Source: Volvox africanus (lineage: Eukaryota > Chlorophyta > Chlorophyceae > Chlamydomonadales > Volvocaceae). Taken from it: 64,000 nt of DNA. The translations under genes and the position numbers were made by a program. The stretch spans positions 190,001 through 254,000 of the forward strand of contig BSDZ01000026.1 of assembly GCA_030268105.1 (NCBI GenBank), written 5' to 3'. This document shows, in pieces, positions 45,110 to 55,361 of the stretch (the stretch's first letter is position 1; every line of letters begins with the position of its first letter). The notes under the pieces were generated by a model that made no database searches, was not told where the DNA came from, and was given only the letters and a program-made list of their open reading frames with translations.

Positions 45110-48100
45110 TCATTGGGCTTGTGTGGCACGTTTGCGGGCTTCTTCGAGCAGGGGTTTCATGTCCTGTGAGAAGTTGCGTGCCGGTTCCCATGAGTTGTGC
45201 TCGTCGGTATACCCTGTCCACTTAACCAAGTACTCGTGTACTGTTCGCTTACGTCGGTGTCGGCCCACACGACGCGCGCGATAATCTAACACCCGCTCCA
45301 CATCGTAAAACTTCTGTTTACCAGCGATCCAGGTCTCGGGAACTGGTTCGATTGCTGCGGGGGCGTTAGCAGGCTCAGGGACGGGTTCCGTACTACGATA
45401 CGGACGAACAAGCGATACGTGAAACGTGGGGTGAATGGTCATATCAGTGGGCAATGCAAGCTCCACAGCCACATTCCCAACCATGCGCACGACAGGATAC
45501 GGACCAATCCAGCGGGGTAAGAGTTTTCGGGATCCGTCGGCCAAGGAACGCAAGTTCTTGGTGCTTAGCAACACGAGTTGCCCTTCCGAAAACGTCACAT
45601 CCTGCTTAGATTTGTTATAGTATTCCGTCGTTCGTTGCTGCGCCGCGTCCAAACACGACTTCGCGTCTGTGATTCGGGACATAAAAGACTTGGCAAAAAG
45701 TTTAGCAGCAGGCACGTTCACTTCCAACTCACGCCACACGGGTAGCGCGGGATGAAATCCGTAGTTAAGAAAGAACGGACTTTTGCCTGTAGAGTGGTTA
45801 ACAGCGTTGTTAAGCGCGAATTCTGCCGCAGTCAAATACGTATCCCAGACGAGTGGTGTGCGACCAGCATAATTGCGCAACATATCACCCAACGTGCGGT
45901 TTGTGCGTTCGGTTTGACCATCAGTCTGCGGGTGATACGCCGTGCTCAGGTTGACGCGCATGCCAACTAGTTTGCAGAGCGCTTCCCAAAACTTAGACGT
46001 GAACTGTCCACCGCGGTCCGAGATCACATTTTTGGGAATCCCGTGTAACCGAACCACATTATCGAAAAACAAACGTGCGGTTTGTTCAGCCGTGCAGGAT
46101 GATGTGCATGGTGCTAGGTGAACCATCTTAGTCAGACGGTCGACCATTACGAACACCGCATCATATCCCCCCTCAGTTTTGGGCAGCGCGACTACGAAGT
46201 CCATGGAAACACTTTCCCAAGGCGCATCCGGGACAGGCAACGGTTGCAACAACCCATGGCCCTTACCGGACAAAGCCTTATTGCGCTGGCACAGACTGCA
46301 TGTCTGGACGAAGTTCGCCGCATCCTTAGCCAAACGAGGCCACCAAAAGGAACGTTGCACCAAGTCGATCAATCGCTTGCTACCAGGGTGTCCTGCTAAC
46401 GGGTCCTCGTGGAACCGCGCAAGGATGTCGTAGCGTAGCGCGTCGTCGTTCGGAACGACGATTTGCGTAGCTGCACCCTCCGTCCGTAGCCAAAGGCCAT
46501 TCTGCTTGCGAAGGTTTTCTACATTAGCCGGGTCCGCGAACCAGGCGTCTGCGCTGTAGGCAACCTTCAACCGCTCCGCGAGGTCCGTCGCGATCGGAAC
46601 CTCCTCTCTACGCGGCCGCACGATGGGCGCTGCCAAAATTGCAGCGTGTAGCGACGGATGTCGACTGAGAGCATCGGCAATATTCAATTTACCAGAAATA
46701 TACTCCCAGGTGCAGTTGAACCTAGCTAGATATTCCATCCACCTAGCTTGACGGCGGTTCAACGTCGGAACGCTTTGCAAAAACGTTAGGGGCTTGTGGT
46801 CAGTCTTTAAAGTAAACGGGCGTCCCTCGAGGTAACAGCGCCATTCCTTTAAAGCATGCAGCACGGCCAGAAGCTCCTGTTCCCCGGTGGTGTAGCGAAT
46901 TTCCGCACCAGAAAACTTCTTACTCGTGAAGGCGATCGGTCGCCCTTCCTGTAACAATACAGCGCCGCTTCCAAATATTGAGGCATCAGACACTACCTCA
47001 ACACGAAATGGCAACGAGTAATCAGGGAATGCAAGGGTGACATCTTCGGCAACGATTCGTTTGAGCTCTTCGAATGCCCGCTGGCATTGCGACGTCCACA
47101 ACTCGAGCGAAACGAAAACGCCTTTGCGAGTTAAGTTAGTAAGCGGGGCCGCAACGATGGAATATTTTTCAATGAACTTCCGGAAATAATTGGTCAAGCC
47201 AAGGAACTTACGCAGCTCCGTGAGGTTCTGAGGCGCGGGCCAATCGCGAACCACGGCGACCTTCCGCGGGTCCATCTTCACACCGGTGGCCGACACAATG
47301 TGGCCCAAATATTCCACCTGAGGCTGCGCCCAAAAGCATTTGGCGCGTTTAGCAAACAATTGCTCCCGCCTCATAACGTCGAGCACGAGCCGAAGATGCT
47401 CCAAGTGCTCCTCGCGCGTCTTAGAATATACCAAGATGTCATCCAGGTAGCAAACAACGAACCTGTCGATAAACGGCCTAAACATTCGGTCCATAACCGC
47501 CTGGAACGTCGCAGGGGCATTAGTCAAACCAAACGATAGGACCGTATACTCAAAGTGACCGAAGGGCGTCCGAAAAGCGGTTTTCGGGATATCAGAGGCA
47601 GCGATGCGAATCTGATTGTAGCCCTGTTGTAAGTCAATTGAGGAAAAATAAGCCGAGCCCTTCAGCTTATCCAACAGGTCGTCAACGCGTGGCAAAGGGT
47701 AGCGATTTTTCACCGTATTCACATTTAACCCCTGGTAATCGATGCACATGCGCAAGGTCCCATCCTTCTTACCGACAAACAAAATTGGTGCAGAATACGG
47801 GGATGTGCTGGGGCGTATCATACCCTTCGCGAGCAAATCCGTCACCTGACGCTTCACCTCGTCCAGCTCCAATGGACTCAACCTGTACATTGGCCGGGCC
47901 GTAGGCTGCGCTCCAGGCATGAGAGGGATTGTGTGATCAACAGGACGCATAGGTGGTAGGCCAGGGATATCTTTAAAGACGTCCTCATACTGCGACAGTA
48001 GGGCCTCAACCTCAGGATCCGCAGAAATCTGCGCGGTGGTGACACAACAGCTCACCCGCGGCCTTAAAAGCAGTCCGTGGGCACCCTTCCGTAACAAACG

Positions 48101-49078
48101 GACGGCCTCCTTACGCCCGACTAGCTCTGGTTTGATTCGCGCGGCCATTGCGGTCACAGCGAAATTAACCATAGGCACCGCCTCAGTTTCGCCCTCCTTT
48201 GGTGTGACATGTTCGAACGACAGGAAAGGTACCTTAATCGACAGAGTACCCTTGCACATATGCAGGGTTGCGGTCTCCATGTCGATGCGCGCGCGGTACT
48301 GTCGTAATGTCGACGACCCCATTATGTACGGTGCAGTCTCTGCTAAGCCCTGCAGCACGTACGGCCGGGTCACAACACGCAAAGGGCCTATCGATAGGCT
48401 AAGGGTAATCCTGCCCACGATGGGATGCTTACCCCCGTCAGCAAGGGTAACCTGTGGACAATCAGACGACTCTGGGGACAACCCCAGCGCGTTCACCTCT
48501 GCGACAGAGATGAAGTCGTCGCTGGCACCGGTGTCAACAAGTGCCTTCAGAGTACGGCCATTCAAACCGATCTGAACCACAGGGACACGGTTATCTACGA
48601 GCGACTGCCCAGCAGACAACATCAGTGCACTTAATGCGGGTCCGTAACCAACGGCACCCCCATCAGGAGCTTCGTACCAAACGTCAACCGAGTAGGATAG
48701 GCATGGCCACGGAGCCAGCGTACCCTCCCAATCCACACCATTAAACAAAACGGTGCCCGGCTCGAACCGGTGGACATGCCGCATACCCCTTAACGATGCC
48801 TCTGCCTTGCGCCGACAGAAAGCAGGGAGTAATACACATGCGGCAGTGCCTGGATATTGACGCCTACATCTCCTGTATATGGCCAACTGTTCCGACATCT
48901 CACGCAGAGACGAGGGGATGAACAAAACCACGTGGTTAGACAGATCGATAGACGACAGGGGACGGCGAGGTGTAAACAAATTACACAACGGGTCGAAGCA
49001 GAGAAGTCCCGTGCGTCCGTCAAGCGTGATGCGTCGCGCAATGACTCGCTCGATGTGTCCAAGTACACAAGGCAACAA
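45110..49078 (-). CDS. Gypsy-1 Pol polyprotein with chromodomain
   Basis: About 1320 residues without interruption, open back to the gag stop. Order: N-terminal domain (1-140) homologous to the methyltransferase-like domain of gypsy-2 Pol but without NPPY; aspartic protease VDTGAS (DTG at 182-184); reverse transcriptase with YLDDIL (544-549); RNase H with [10 protein letters not shown]; integrase with HHCC finger ([10 protein letters not shown]) and DDE core ([18 protein letters not shown]); C-terminal chromodomain ([13 protein letters not shown]). Chromodomains direct integration to marked chromatin in chromoviruses. Pol is in the same frame as gag and probably made by reading through UAG at 49172-49174. 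Confidence 0.95.
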   Translation of the reverse strand: MLPCVLGHIERVIARRITLDGRTGLLCFDPLCNLFTPRRPLSSIDLSNHVVLFIPSSLREMSEQLAIYRRCRRQYPGTAACVLLPAFCRRKAEASLRGMRHVHRFEPGTVLFNGVDWEGTLAPWPCLSYSVDVWYEAPDGGAVGYGPALSALMLSAGQSLVDNRVPVVQIGLNGRTLKALVDTGASDDFISVAEVNALGLSPESSDCPQVTLADGGKHPIVGRITLSLSIGPLRVVTRPYVLQGLAETAPYIMGSSTLRQYRARIDMETATLHMCKGTLSIKVPFLSFEHVTPKEGETEAVPMVNFAVTAMAARIKPELVGRKEAVRLLRKGAHGLLLRPRVSCCVTTAQISADPEVEALLSQYEDVFKDIPGLPPMRPVDHTIPLMPGAQPTARPMYRLSPLELDEVKRQVTDLLAKGMIRPSTSPYSAPILFVGKKDGTLRMCIDYQGLNVNTVKNRYPLPRVDDLLDKLKGSAYFSSIDLQQGYNQIRIAASDIPKTAFRTPFGHFEYTVLSFGLTNAPATFQAVMDRMFRPFIDRFVVCYLDDILVYSKTREEHLEHLRLVLDVMRREQLFAKRAKCFWAQPQVEYLGHIVSATGVKMDPRKVAVVRDWPAPQNLTELRKFLGLTNYFRKFIEKYSIVAAPLTNLTRKGVFVSLELWTSQCQRAFEELKRIVAEDVTLAFPDYSLPFRVEVVSDASIFGSGAVLLQEGRPIAFTSKKFSGAEIRYTTGEQELLAVLHALKEWRCYLEGRPFTLKTDHKPLTFLQSVPTLNRRQARWMEYLARFNCTWEYISGKLNIADALSRHPSLHAAILAAPIVRPRREEVPIATDLAERLKVAYSADAWFADPANVENLRKQNGLWLRTEGAATQIVVPNDDALRYDILARFHEDPLAGHPGSKRLIDLVQRSFWWPRLAKDAANFVQTCSLCQRNKALSGKGHGLLQPLPVPDAPWESVSMDFVVALPKTEGGYDAVFVMVDRLTKMVHLAPCTSSCTAEQTARLFFDNVVRLHGIPKNVISDRGGQFTSKFWEALCKLVGMRVNLSTAYHPQTDGQTERTNRTLGDMLRNYAGRTPLVWDTYLTAAEFALNNAVNHSTGKSPFFLNYGFHPALPVWRELEVNVPAAKLFAKSFMSRITDAKSCLDAAQQRTTEYYNKSKQDVTFSEGQLVLLSTKNLRSLADGSRKLLPRWIGPYPVVRMVGNVAVELALPTDMTIHPTFHVSLVRPYRSTEPVPEPANAPAAIEPVPETWIAGKQKFYDVERVLDYRARRVGRHRRKRTVHEYLVKWTGYTDEHNSWEPARNFSQDMKPLLEEARKRATQAQ

Positions 49079-49171
49079 TGCCTTAACGGCTGGCCGTAAG
49101 GATGACCACCGACCACGCGTTAGTTCAGAAATCCCAGGTGGTGCCCCCTCCGCAGGAACCCGGGCAAGCCC

Positions 49172-49174
49172 CTA
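49172..49174 (-). other. In-frame UAG between gag and pol of gypsy-1
   Basis: AAA-TAG-GGG on the minus strand. Downstream codons continue open in the same frame into pol, so one suppressed or read-through stop would yield Gag-Pol. Confidence 0.7.
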
Positions 49175-50407
49175 TTTCGGCTGAGGTACAAACGGCGGCA
49201 TTAGAGGGCAATCCTTCGTGGAATGATTCTCCGCACACCGTAGACAAACATTGGCCAATTTCCGACGCTCGAATTCGGAACGATTGCAATTCCATTTTGG
49301 CATAAATGTGTCGTCCGTACGAGTACGCTTCACGTTGGGGTCGGAACGCTGTGCGGCTGCCGACGACGGCGCACCACCACGCTTCCTGTTCCTAGCTGGG
49401 TCCGAGCTCGGACCTGCTCCTCCTGTACCACGGACACCCGAGCTAGCGCCCCCGCGTGCCTTGCGTTGCCCGTTGCTGCGTCGCGTCGCGGCAGTAGGCG
49501 TGGGGCGGGTCGCGCCGAGGTCCTGGTCGAGAGCCACAGCTTCCCCAAGCGGATCCTGCACTTGCACGGCATTTGCACGAGGGGCAGACTTGACTTCTTC
49601 CTCGCCGGCAAGAAGTCGTATCTCCGCGCCCTTAGCAAAAGCGACCAACGCGTCATACGACTTGATCTGCGCTCCAACCAAGTCAGTGGCGCACCATTTA
49701 GCCAAAAATTTCGTTAGGCCTCGCCTAAACCAAAAGACACGCTCAGATTCGGTGAGGTCAGCAATGGGAGTCACAAGTGCTTCGAAGCGTGACTGGTACG
49801 CAGGTACATTTTCATCCCGACGCATGTGGTAGCTACCGGCTGCCAAAACGTTACGAGCTTCCACATCGCGTGCTTGAACCTCAGTAGCAAATCGTGCGAG
49901 CAAAGCGGCGACCAACTCGTCAAAAGTATAGCTGCCCCGGGCGTTGGTCCAATTGCGATACCAGTCCTTCGCCACGCCCTCGAGGGTGTTACCAACGAAG
50001 AGACACCTGATACCGTCATTATCGCCACCATGAACAGCTTGGAGGTACTTTTTAGCGTCACGCACGTACGCACGAGTTGCATCGGCTATGCTATGCCCAG
50101 GTGTCTTGTCGGTCAGCGAAATATTGAGCCTAGGAACGGGAATCGACAATCTCATCACCTCAGGGATGTCATCATGCCCTCGAGCTTGAGGTAATGGCAG
50201 AACCCTTGGTCCAGCAGTGTTGTCCATATTCGTGTTCACTGCTGAATGCGGCACAATTAAGTGAGCAGGGGTCTGAAGGAAAAGGGGCTCTTGAGTGGCT
50301 CGCGCGCCAACAATCTCAAGACCTCTATCCGGCGCTCTAGCAGCTACAACGAAATCGGGTTGGCTAGCTAGGCTAGTGTGCGGCGTATCGTCATGTTCCG
50401 CGGACAT
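49172..50407 (-). CDS. Gypsy-1 Gag
   Basis: 411 residues. The central retrotransposon gag domain (AKDWYRNWTNARGSYTFDEL, then VPAYQSRFEALVTPI) packs into particles. A basic Gly/Arg/Ser linker precedes a C-terminal zinc knuckle CLRCAENHSTKDC. Start ATG at 50407 follows a leader of about 465 nt after the primer site. A related gag lies at 61282-62087. Confidence 0.92.
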   Translation of the reverse strand: MSAEHDDTPHTSLASQPDFVVAARAPDRGLEIVGARATQEPLFLQTPAHLIVPHSAVNTNMDNTAGPRVLPLPQARGHDDIPEVMRLSIPVPRLNISLTDKTPGHSIADATRAYVRDAKKYLQAVHGGDNDGIRCLFVGNTLEGVAKDWYRNWTNARGSYTFDELVAALLARFATEVQARDVEARNVLAAGSYHMRRDENVPAYQSRFEALVTPIADLTESERVFWFRRGLTKFLAKWCATDLVGAQIKSYDALVAFAKGAEIRLLAGEEEVKSAPRANAVQVQDPLGEAVALDQDLGATRPTPTAATRRSNGQRKARGGASSGVRGTGGAGPSSDPARNRKRGGAPSSAAAQRSDPNVKRTRTDDTFMPKWNCNRSEFERRKLANVCLRCAENHSTKDCPLMPPFVPQPK

Positions 50408-50859
50408 GGAGCACGAAACGATACCCTAGTTTTGCGTAATAGAAGCCGACTTCTATCGCAAAGGCAAGAGTACAAAGCGATTCGGTGAGCCTACCGACAG
50501 TACTCTTGAGAAGATTCAGCAAACTCAGCAAGTAATTGCCCAGCTGAGTCCTGATCTCCGTAGTTTGGGCAATGAGAGTCGCCAACTGGTCCGGACGAAC
50601 GCCGGTCTCAGTCGCCGCGGCAAGCAATGCCGGTGCACTGAGATTACCTGCGACTCAGAGCGTACACTTACACAACAAGTGCAGCAATCTAAGCAAAAGC
50701 AATTAAACAATTACAAACCGGAAGCGGCGGCGTCCAAAACGGCGCGGCCTAGGTCTTCGGCAAAAGTATCTAGCGGTCCTCGTGGTTCGTCGCTGGAACT
50801 CGCCATAGAAAGAACCTACTTCCGGTTAGACAAAGAGAGACAGTTAGGCAACGAACCTG

Positions 50860-50873
50860 TCTCGATACCAAAT
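50860..50873 (-). promoter_or_regulatory. Primer binding site of gypsy-1
   Basis: Minus strand reads ATTTGGTATCGAGAC next to the LTR; TGGTATCGAGAC has the TGG start expected for a site complementary to a tRNA 3' end and is close to the methionine-type TGGTATCAGAGC. The same sequence recurs at 62529-62541. Confidence 0.6.
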
Positions 50874-51691
50874 TGTTGTACCTCTCGTTCGCGTTTGCTC
50901 ATAAGTATCTGCACGTCTGGAGACTATCGACACCGATGCGCGAGCACTTGCAAGTACAGCAAGGCAAGCGAGAGCAAACAGAGACAGCGGAAGACTTCAA
51001 GATGAAGAGAGATATAACTTACGGTCTTACAGATCGGAATGATGCAATGGACGAAATCGCCGTCAGCGCCGGAAGCAAGCAATCATCACGCGGCGGTGGT
51101 TAGCGAAGTTCAGGCTTAGCTCGGGCTAAGTAGAATAGTGTATAGTAATATAGAACACACGAGTGTTCTCCGGTATCGAATGTCTTCTCTAGCTTAGCCG
51201 TCCTCGCATCTGTTATACTCGCAGCATCGCAATGCCGTACGATTCACATCAGGAGGCCGATCCTAGATGTGACAACCCTACTGCGTCTAGGCGATGTCTA
51301 CGTATAACAACGTATAAGCCTTTCCGGCATTCGCATGATGCAAGGGTCCGGATAACGATATCCGGTTGCAGGGCATGTATCGCAACGAGTGCGGCGCTCT
51401 CAACGTGTGCTTAAATGAAGTAATATTATATCAGATAATATTACTTATCGTTTTGTAGCACGAGCATAATGCGCACTTCAATGCTTCGGTTATTCATGCA
51501 TGCTAGGCGGATTTGCCATGATGCGATGTCGCGATGGCTAATGACAACATGCCAGATGCATATATAAATGTATGCGAATACATTTATATCATGCAGATTC
51601 ATTCATATGCAATGCGTTCATCACAAAAGCACTTCGCCTCGTAGGATCGCGTCGACCTACGCGTCGGCGGGAAATGAACCGTAGCACAACA
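50874..51691 (-). repeat. 5' LTR of gypsy-1 with internal hairpins
   Basis: 818 bp. Perfect inverted repeats: CCGGATA/TATCCGG (51348-51365), AAGTAATATTAT/ATAATATTACTT (51418-51446) and ATATAAATGTAT/ATACATTTATAT (51562-51589). They may act in RNA structure or 3'-end formation. Confidence 0.92.
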
Positions 51692-52152
51692 TTACGTACT
51701 TCGCAGATGTCCACACCGTCTCACTCCAACACAAGCCTGAGCTATCAAAGCCCATGCATACTTGTTAGAATTACGTTGATTAGTTCGTTCAGACTCGCAA
51801 CATGGTTACAAAACCATACGACTTTATTGTACGGAAATTCTCTGCTAGCGAGCCAATGGCGGCTCTACCAAAGTTTACTTTCTTATCCTTGTAACGAATA
51901 CGTGGTGTAGATCCACTTATTTCTAACAGGTTATGAGCCCCGCGCATAGGCGTGCGTAGGAGAGGCCATATCCTTGCCGTGTGCGTTGAGCCGGCACGTC
52001 ATGAAGGATCCGGGGATGCAGTCGTCTCCGATGTTGTTTGGATGTAAGGAGTATGCTGTTGTGAAGCAAGCGGTGTTGACCCAATTGAAAAAGAAAACCT
52101 GTTCCAACGCCATTGACTCCGATGAGGATCTCGTCGAGACCAAGTATCTGAA

Positions 52153-52830
52153 ATGGCGGAGGAGAGAGCATTTGGAATCATCTCCGAGTTCCTGGATCCC
52201 ATGGATCGCCCTCAGTACGCGGAATGCGAGTCTGCGTGGGACCTTTGGGAGGCCATCAGGGAGACATATGAACAAGTCACCAAGGCCAGTGTCATGGAGA
52301 TACTTCACAAATTGAAGAATTTCAAGATGCTACCCAATGAATCAATACAGGCTTACTTTACAAGATTCGTGATCTTGGATGGTGAAATGAAGGTGGCTGA
52401 CGAGACGATCAGCCATAACTTGGCCATCAGCCACATCCTTGGTGGTCTTCGTAGTGACTATAGCACCATCAGAACGGTTCTCACCCACGATTCCAACATC
52501 ACCAAGCACCAACAGCTTCTGGCTCCATTGCTGACAGCGGACAGCGACATCGCCCGCGGACAGCAAGAACATGAAGTCACAATAGCCAGCACAAGTTACG
52601 CCAACAACAACAATGATATCGGCCGAAGTGGCCGCGGCGGCCATAGGAGTCGCCATGGACGTGGTGGTGGTGGGGGTGACAACCCACGTGTAGGTCGTGG
52701 CAGCCGTGGCCAACAATTCAACGACCGCAATGGCGGGAGTGGTTTCAAGGCCAAATGTTTTTATTGCAAAGAGCCGGGACACACAATCCAAAATTGTTTG
52801 CAGCGCCAAGCCGATGAGGCAGCGCGGTGA
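52153..52830 (+). pseudogene. Copia-2 gag fragment
   Basis: 225 residues with a copia-type gag (ESAWDLWEAIRETYEQ, HILGGLRSDYSTIRTVL), an Arg/Gly-rich linker and a zinc knuckle CFYCKEPGHTIQNC. The frame ends with TGA at 52828-52830 where the polyprotein should continue. An upstream frame from about 51974 in another register may be its displaced N-terminus. Confidence 0.8.
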
Positions 52831-52917
52831 CAAGCTGGGCAGCAGCAGGCGCAGCCGCCGGTGCAGCGCCAGGTGACAGTATCGACACCTCATCGCATCG
52901 ATCAACTCATTTCTCCT

Positions 52918-53345
52918 GGGTCTGCAGATGGCTCCAGGAGAGTGGGTAGTGGACACTGGAGCGGAGGCTCATGTCACAACATAGTCAAACGACTTGGTGG
53001 CTTTCACACCTGTGGAGGCGGCGTGTGATACAATCTTTCGCATGCCTGATCAGCGCTTAGTTCGTCCGTCGGGGATAGGGACGGTAACGTTTAGTTCTGT
53101 CCGTTATAATACAGACGTGATGTGCAGCAGATCCACGTTGTCCCCGACGTACACATCAACTTATTTTCAGTCAAGGCCCTTCAACGGGAACTGAAGCTTC
53201 CGGTGTGTGCAGTCCTGTCAACGGACAGCGAATCATACATAGAGATTGGAGGTGAGCCAGCGATTGAAGTGTACTCACGAGACGGAATGTTCTTTATTGG
53301 TGATATCACGAAAAATGGTTTGGTTCCGATGCGTAATGTTGCTAC
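52918..53345 (+). pseudogene. Copia-2 protease fragment
   Basis: Begins APGEWVVDTGAEAHVT (protease active site DTG) and soon meets a stop (TAG, about 52981). A second open part (IHVVPDVHINLFSVKAL ... YSRDGMFFIG) is the usual region between protease and integrase of copia. Gypsy-2 inserted at 53345. Confidence 0.72.
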
Positions 53346-53699
53346 TGTAGGAAATTACATTTACCTTAGAGAAATAGGCCCAGATAAAGCGGTAGGCAAT
53401 CATGCAATAAGCATGATGCCTAACCGAAAACTAACTACGAGTAAACTTCGCGATTGGCAAAGAAGATTGCCGTACATCTTGGCTAAGTGAGCCAATATTA
53501 AAGTCACCCTGGTGAAGAGCTAAGGCCTGACATTTTAGTATTACGCTACTAATTGTTCGGAGTTCAAGACTCCACTGTCACCAATTATTCCCAATAGATG
53601 TACAATTTCGCGACGCTAACTTACTTGCGAGCTATCTCTAAATCTACAAAAGCTACGCTTCCGCACAAATCTAGTAGCATACTGAAGGGGGCTGCTACA
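53346..53699 (+). repeat. 5' LTR of gypsy-2
   Basis: 354 bp; contains an imperfect hairpin GGCAATCATGC-AATAA-GCATGATGCC near 53395-53424. Followed by a likely primer site TTGGTAGCGAGGGTC at 53701. Confidence 0.92.
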
Positions 53700-53753
53700 A
53701 TTGGTAGCGAGGGTCTGAGCAACCATCCTCCTCAGGTGAGATAAACTTGCGCA

Positions 53754-55346
53754 ATGCCACGCGACACTCCCACCACAACCACAAATCCTCCGCAGCAAAA
53801 AGCGCGGAAGGAACTCTTACGTTTTAAACGTAAAAATCTCAATAAAATTTTGCGACTAGAGCGTTTAGCCGCCATAGCCGCCAATCGACGACCACATCGG
53901 ATAAACATTGAACCTACGGAAACGGTGCCTTCGGCTCCAGTAATTCCCACCATTAATTTTAATAGTAATATTCCTATTATCCGCGGGCCCCAGGAACCAA
54001 TGACGGATGATGGAGATGCCGCGTTACCTCCCAATGGTCTGCCGCAGCGCACACCAGAACAAACGCGCGCGGCCCAACACGTCGTGGAATCAATGCGCAA
54101 CACAACCCATAAGCGTGTTGTTGCATTAGAAAGCGAAATCACGCAACTTAAGGAGTCCTTCGAAAATCAGATGGGTGCCCTCCGCGTGGATACGGACCGC
54201 ACGCGAGCCCTATTAGAACAGATTTTCGAACGCCTTTCGGAGCGTTCACAATCATCTGAAGTGGCCGACTCACGCAAAAAAGCGATCCTAGATATTATTT
54301 CCACAATCGCTGGGTTGAGCATCGCAACCCTTTTGCCTAAGGATGCCCTCCAGCAAACAAAGCTGCAAGCCATCCTAGAGAAACACCTAGTTCCGGTGCC
54401 AACACTCGAGGAGGTTCAGTCCCTTTGGGTGGAAGCAACCGCACACCTAGCTGGGTGTAGCGATTCTCAGACAACCGCCCCAAAATCCAGCTGGCCAAGT
54501 GAGGTAAGCCCTAATAGACGGGTTCCACATCCCCCCAAATTTTCTGGGAAGAAGGATAGCACCATCACTTGCACCCGGTCCTGGTTCAATGTACTCATGC
54601 AATATTTCGACCTGATGAACATGGACCCATTTGAGCACATAGTGTACTTCTTAACGGGCAAAGCACAGGTCTGGGCAGCAGATGTCCTAGAGATGCACAA
54701 GTCGGGCAAGAAACCCCTCACACGCGAAACCTTAAGGGCGGCATTTCTCCTGCAATACGGGGACACGCAACGCAACACTGCCATGGCAGCAAGGGATCGC
54801 TTGCACTCTCACGAATACGACATGAAAACTGCTGAAACCGTTGCTGAGTACACACAGCGCTTCCATGATGTCCTACACGAAGCTAAGGACATGGATAAAG
54901 CCGACCAGATTAGCTGGTACATCAAAGGCTTACTTCCAACACTTCGGGGTCGGTGTGCAACCGATGATGAGGGCAAGGACTGGCAGGATTTAGATAAATG
55001 CATCCTATATGCAGTCGGCCAAGAGGTCCGGTGGAAGGCAGGGAAAGATAAGACTGCCACCGTTGAGCTGAAAGCTGCTACGGTAACCACCCCTAAATCC
55101 AGACATCCCTACCAAAAACGCCCTATTTCCCGATTTCAACAGGGCTGGCAGTCCGTGAGCAAGAAGCCCCGGACCGACCACACTTCTGACAAGCCTCCTA
55201 GTACCCGGTGCCGCTATTGCCATGGCTTTAAGAAGCCAGGCCAATCTTGGCCGGACCACGTAGTGGACTGTTCCAAGGCGATCAAGGCTGAGGCGGAAAA
55301 GAAATTGGCGCTTGCTGCCTGGCTCGAATCTAAAATGCACGAATAG
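53754..55346 (+). CDS. Gypsy-2 Gag
   Basis: 530 residues. A basic N-terminus (KARKELLRFKRKNLNKILRL) and coiled-coil segment (about 115-165) precede the gag core (FSGKKDSTITCTRSWFNVLM, then EYTQRFHDVLHEAKDM). A Cys/His end (CRYCHGFKKP, HVVDC) is an unusual, widened zinc-knuckle-like motif. It ends with TAG 55344-55346, and the same frame stays open into pol. Confidence 0.9.
   Translation: MPRDTPTTTTNPPQQKARKELLRFKRKNLNKILRLERLAAIAANRRPHRINIEPTETVPSAPVIPTINFNSNIPIIRGPQEPMTDDGDAALPPNGLPQRTPEQTRAAQHVVESMRNTTHKRVVALESEITQLKESFENQMGALRVDTDRTRALLEQIFERLSERSQSSEVADSRKKAILDIISTIAGLSIATLLPKDALQQTKLQAILEKHLVPVPTLEEVQSLWVEATAHLAGCSDSQTTAPKSSWPSEVSPNRRVPHPPKFSGKKDSTITCTRSWFNVLMQYFDLMNMDPFEHIVYFLTGKAQVWAADVLEMHKSGKKPLTRETLRAAFLLQYGDTQRNTAMAARDRLHSHEYDMKTAETVAEYTQRFHDVLHEAKDMDKADQISWYIKGLLPTLRGRCATDDEGKDWQDLDKCILYAVGQEVRWKAGKDKTATVELKAATVTTPKSRHPYQKRPISRFQQGWQSVSKKPRTDHTSDKPPSTRCRYCHGFKKPGQSWPDHVVDCSKAIKAEAEKKLALAAWLESKMHE
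55344..55346 (+). other. In-frame UAG between gag and pol of gypsy-2
   Basis: GAA-TAG-GAC. The frame continues with no further stop through the methyltransferase-like domain, protease and RT. As in gypsy-1, read-through would give Gag-Pol. Confidence 0.68.
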
Positions 55347-55361
55347 GACCCTGGCAAGCGT

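Larger units (their letters stand above)
44233..51691 (-). mobile_element. Complete Ty3/gypsy chromovirus (gypsy-1)
   Basis: 7459 bp on the minus strand, bounded by 818-bp LTRs (44233-45050, 50874-51691) that differ at about six positions. Ends are TGTTGT...ACAACA. Target duplication TTACG lies at 44228-44232 and 51692-51696. Purine tract CGGGAGGGGGGATAAT (minus strand) is next to the 3' LTR, and a tRNA-type primer site next to the 5' LTR. Gag and pol are intact, separated by one UAG. Likely young and possibly competent. Confidence 0.95.
44217..53345 (+). mobile_element. Decayed Ty1/copia element (copia-2), interrupted by gypsy-1
   Basis: Outer element of the nest. Its 5' LTR appears to start TGTCAATCAC at 44217, is split by gypsy-1 at 44232/51692 (duplicated TTACG) and ends TTCTAACA at 51928, giving about 248 bp. 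A primer site GGTTATGAGCCCCG follows at 51929-51942, as in copia-1. A gag frame and a protease fragment follow; integrase, RT and 3' LTR were not found. Gypsy-2 inserted at 53345; the far side begins at 59654, with an uncertain end before about 59690. The LTR start is tentative. Confidence 0.6.
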
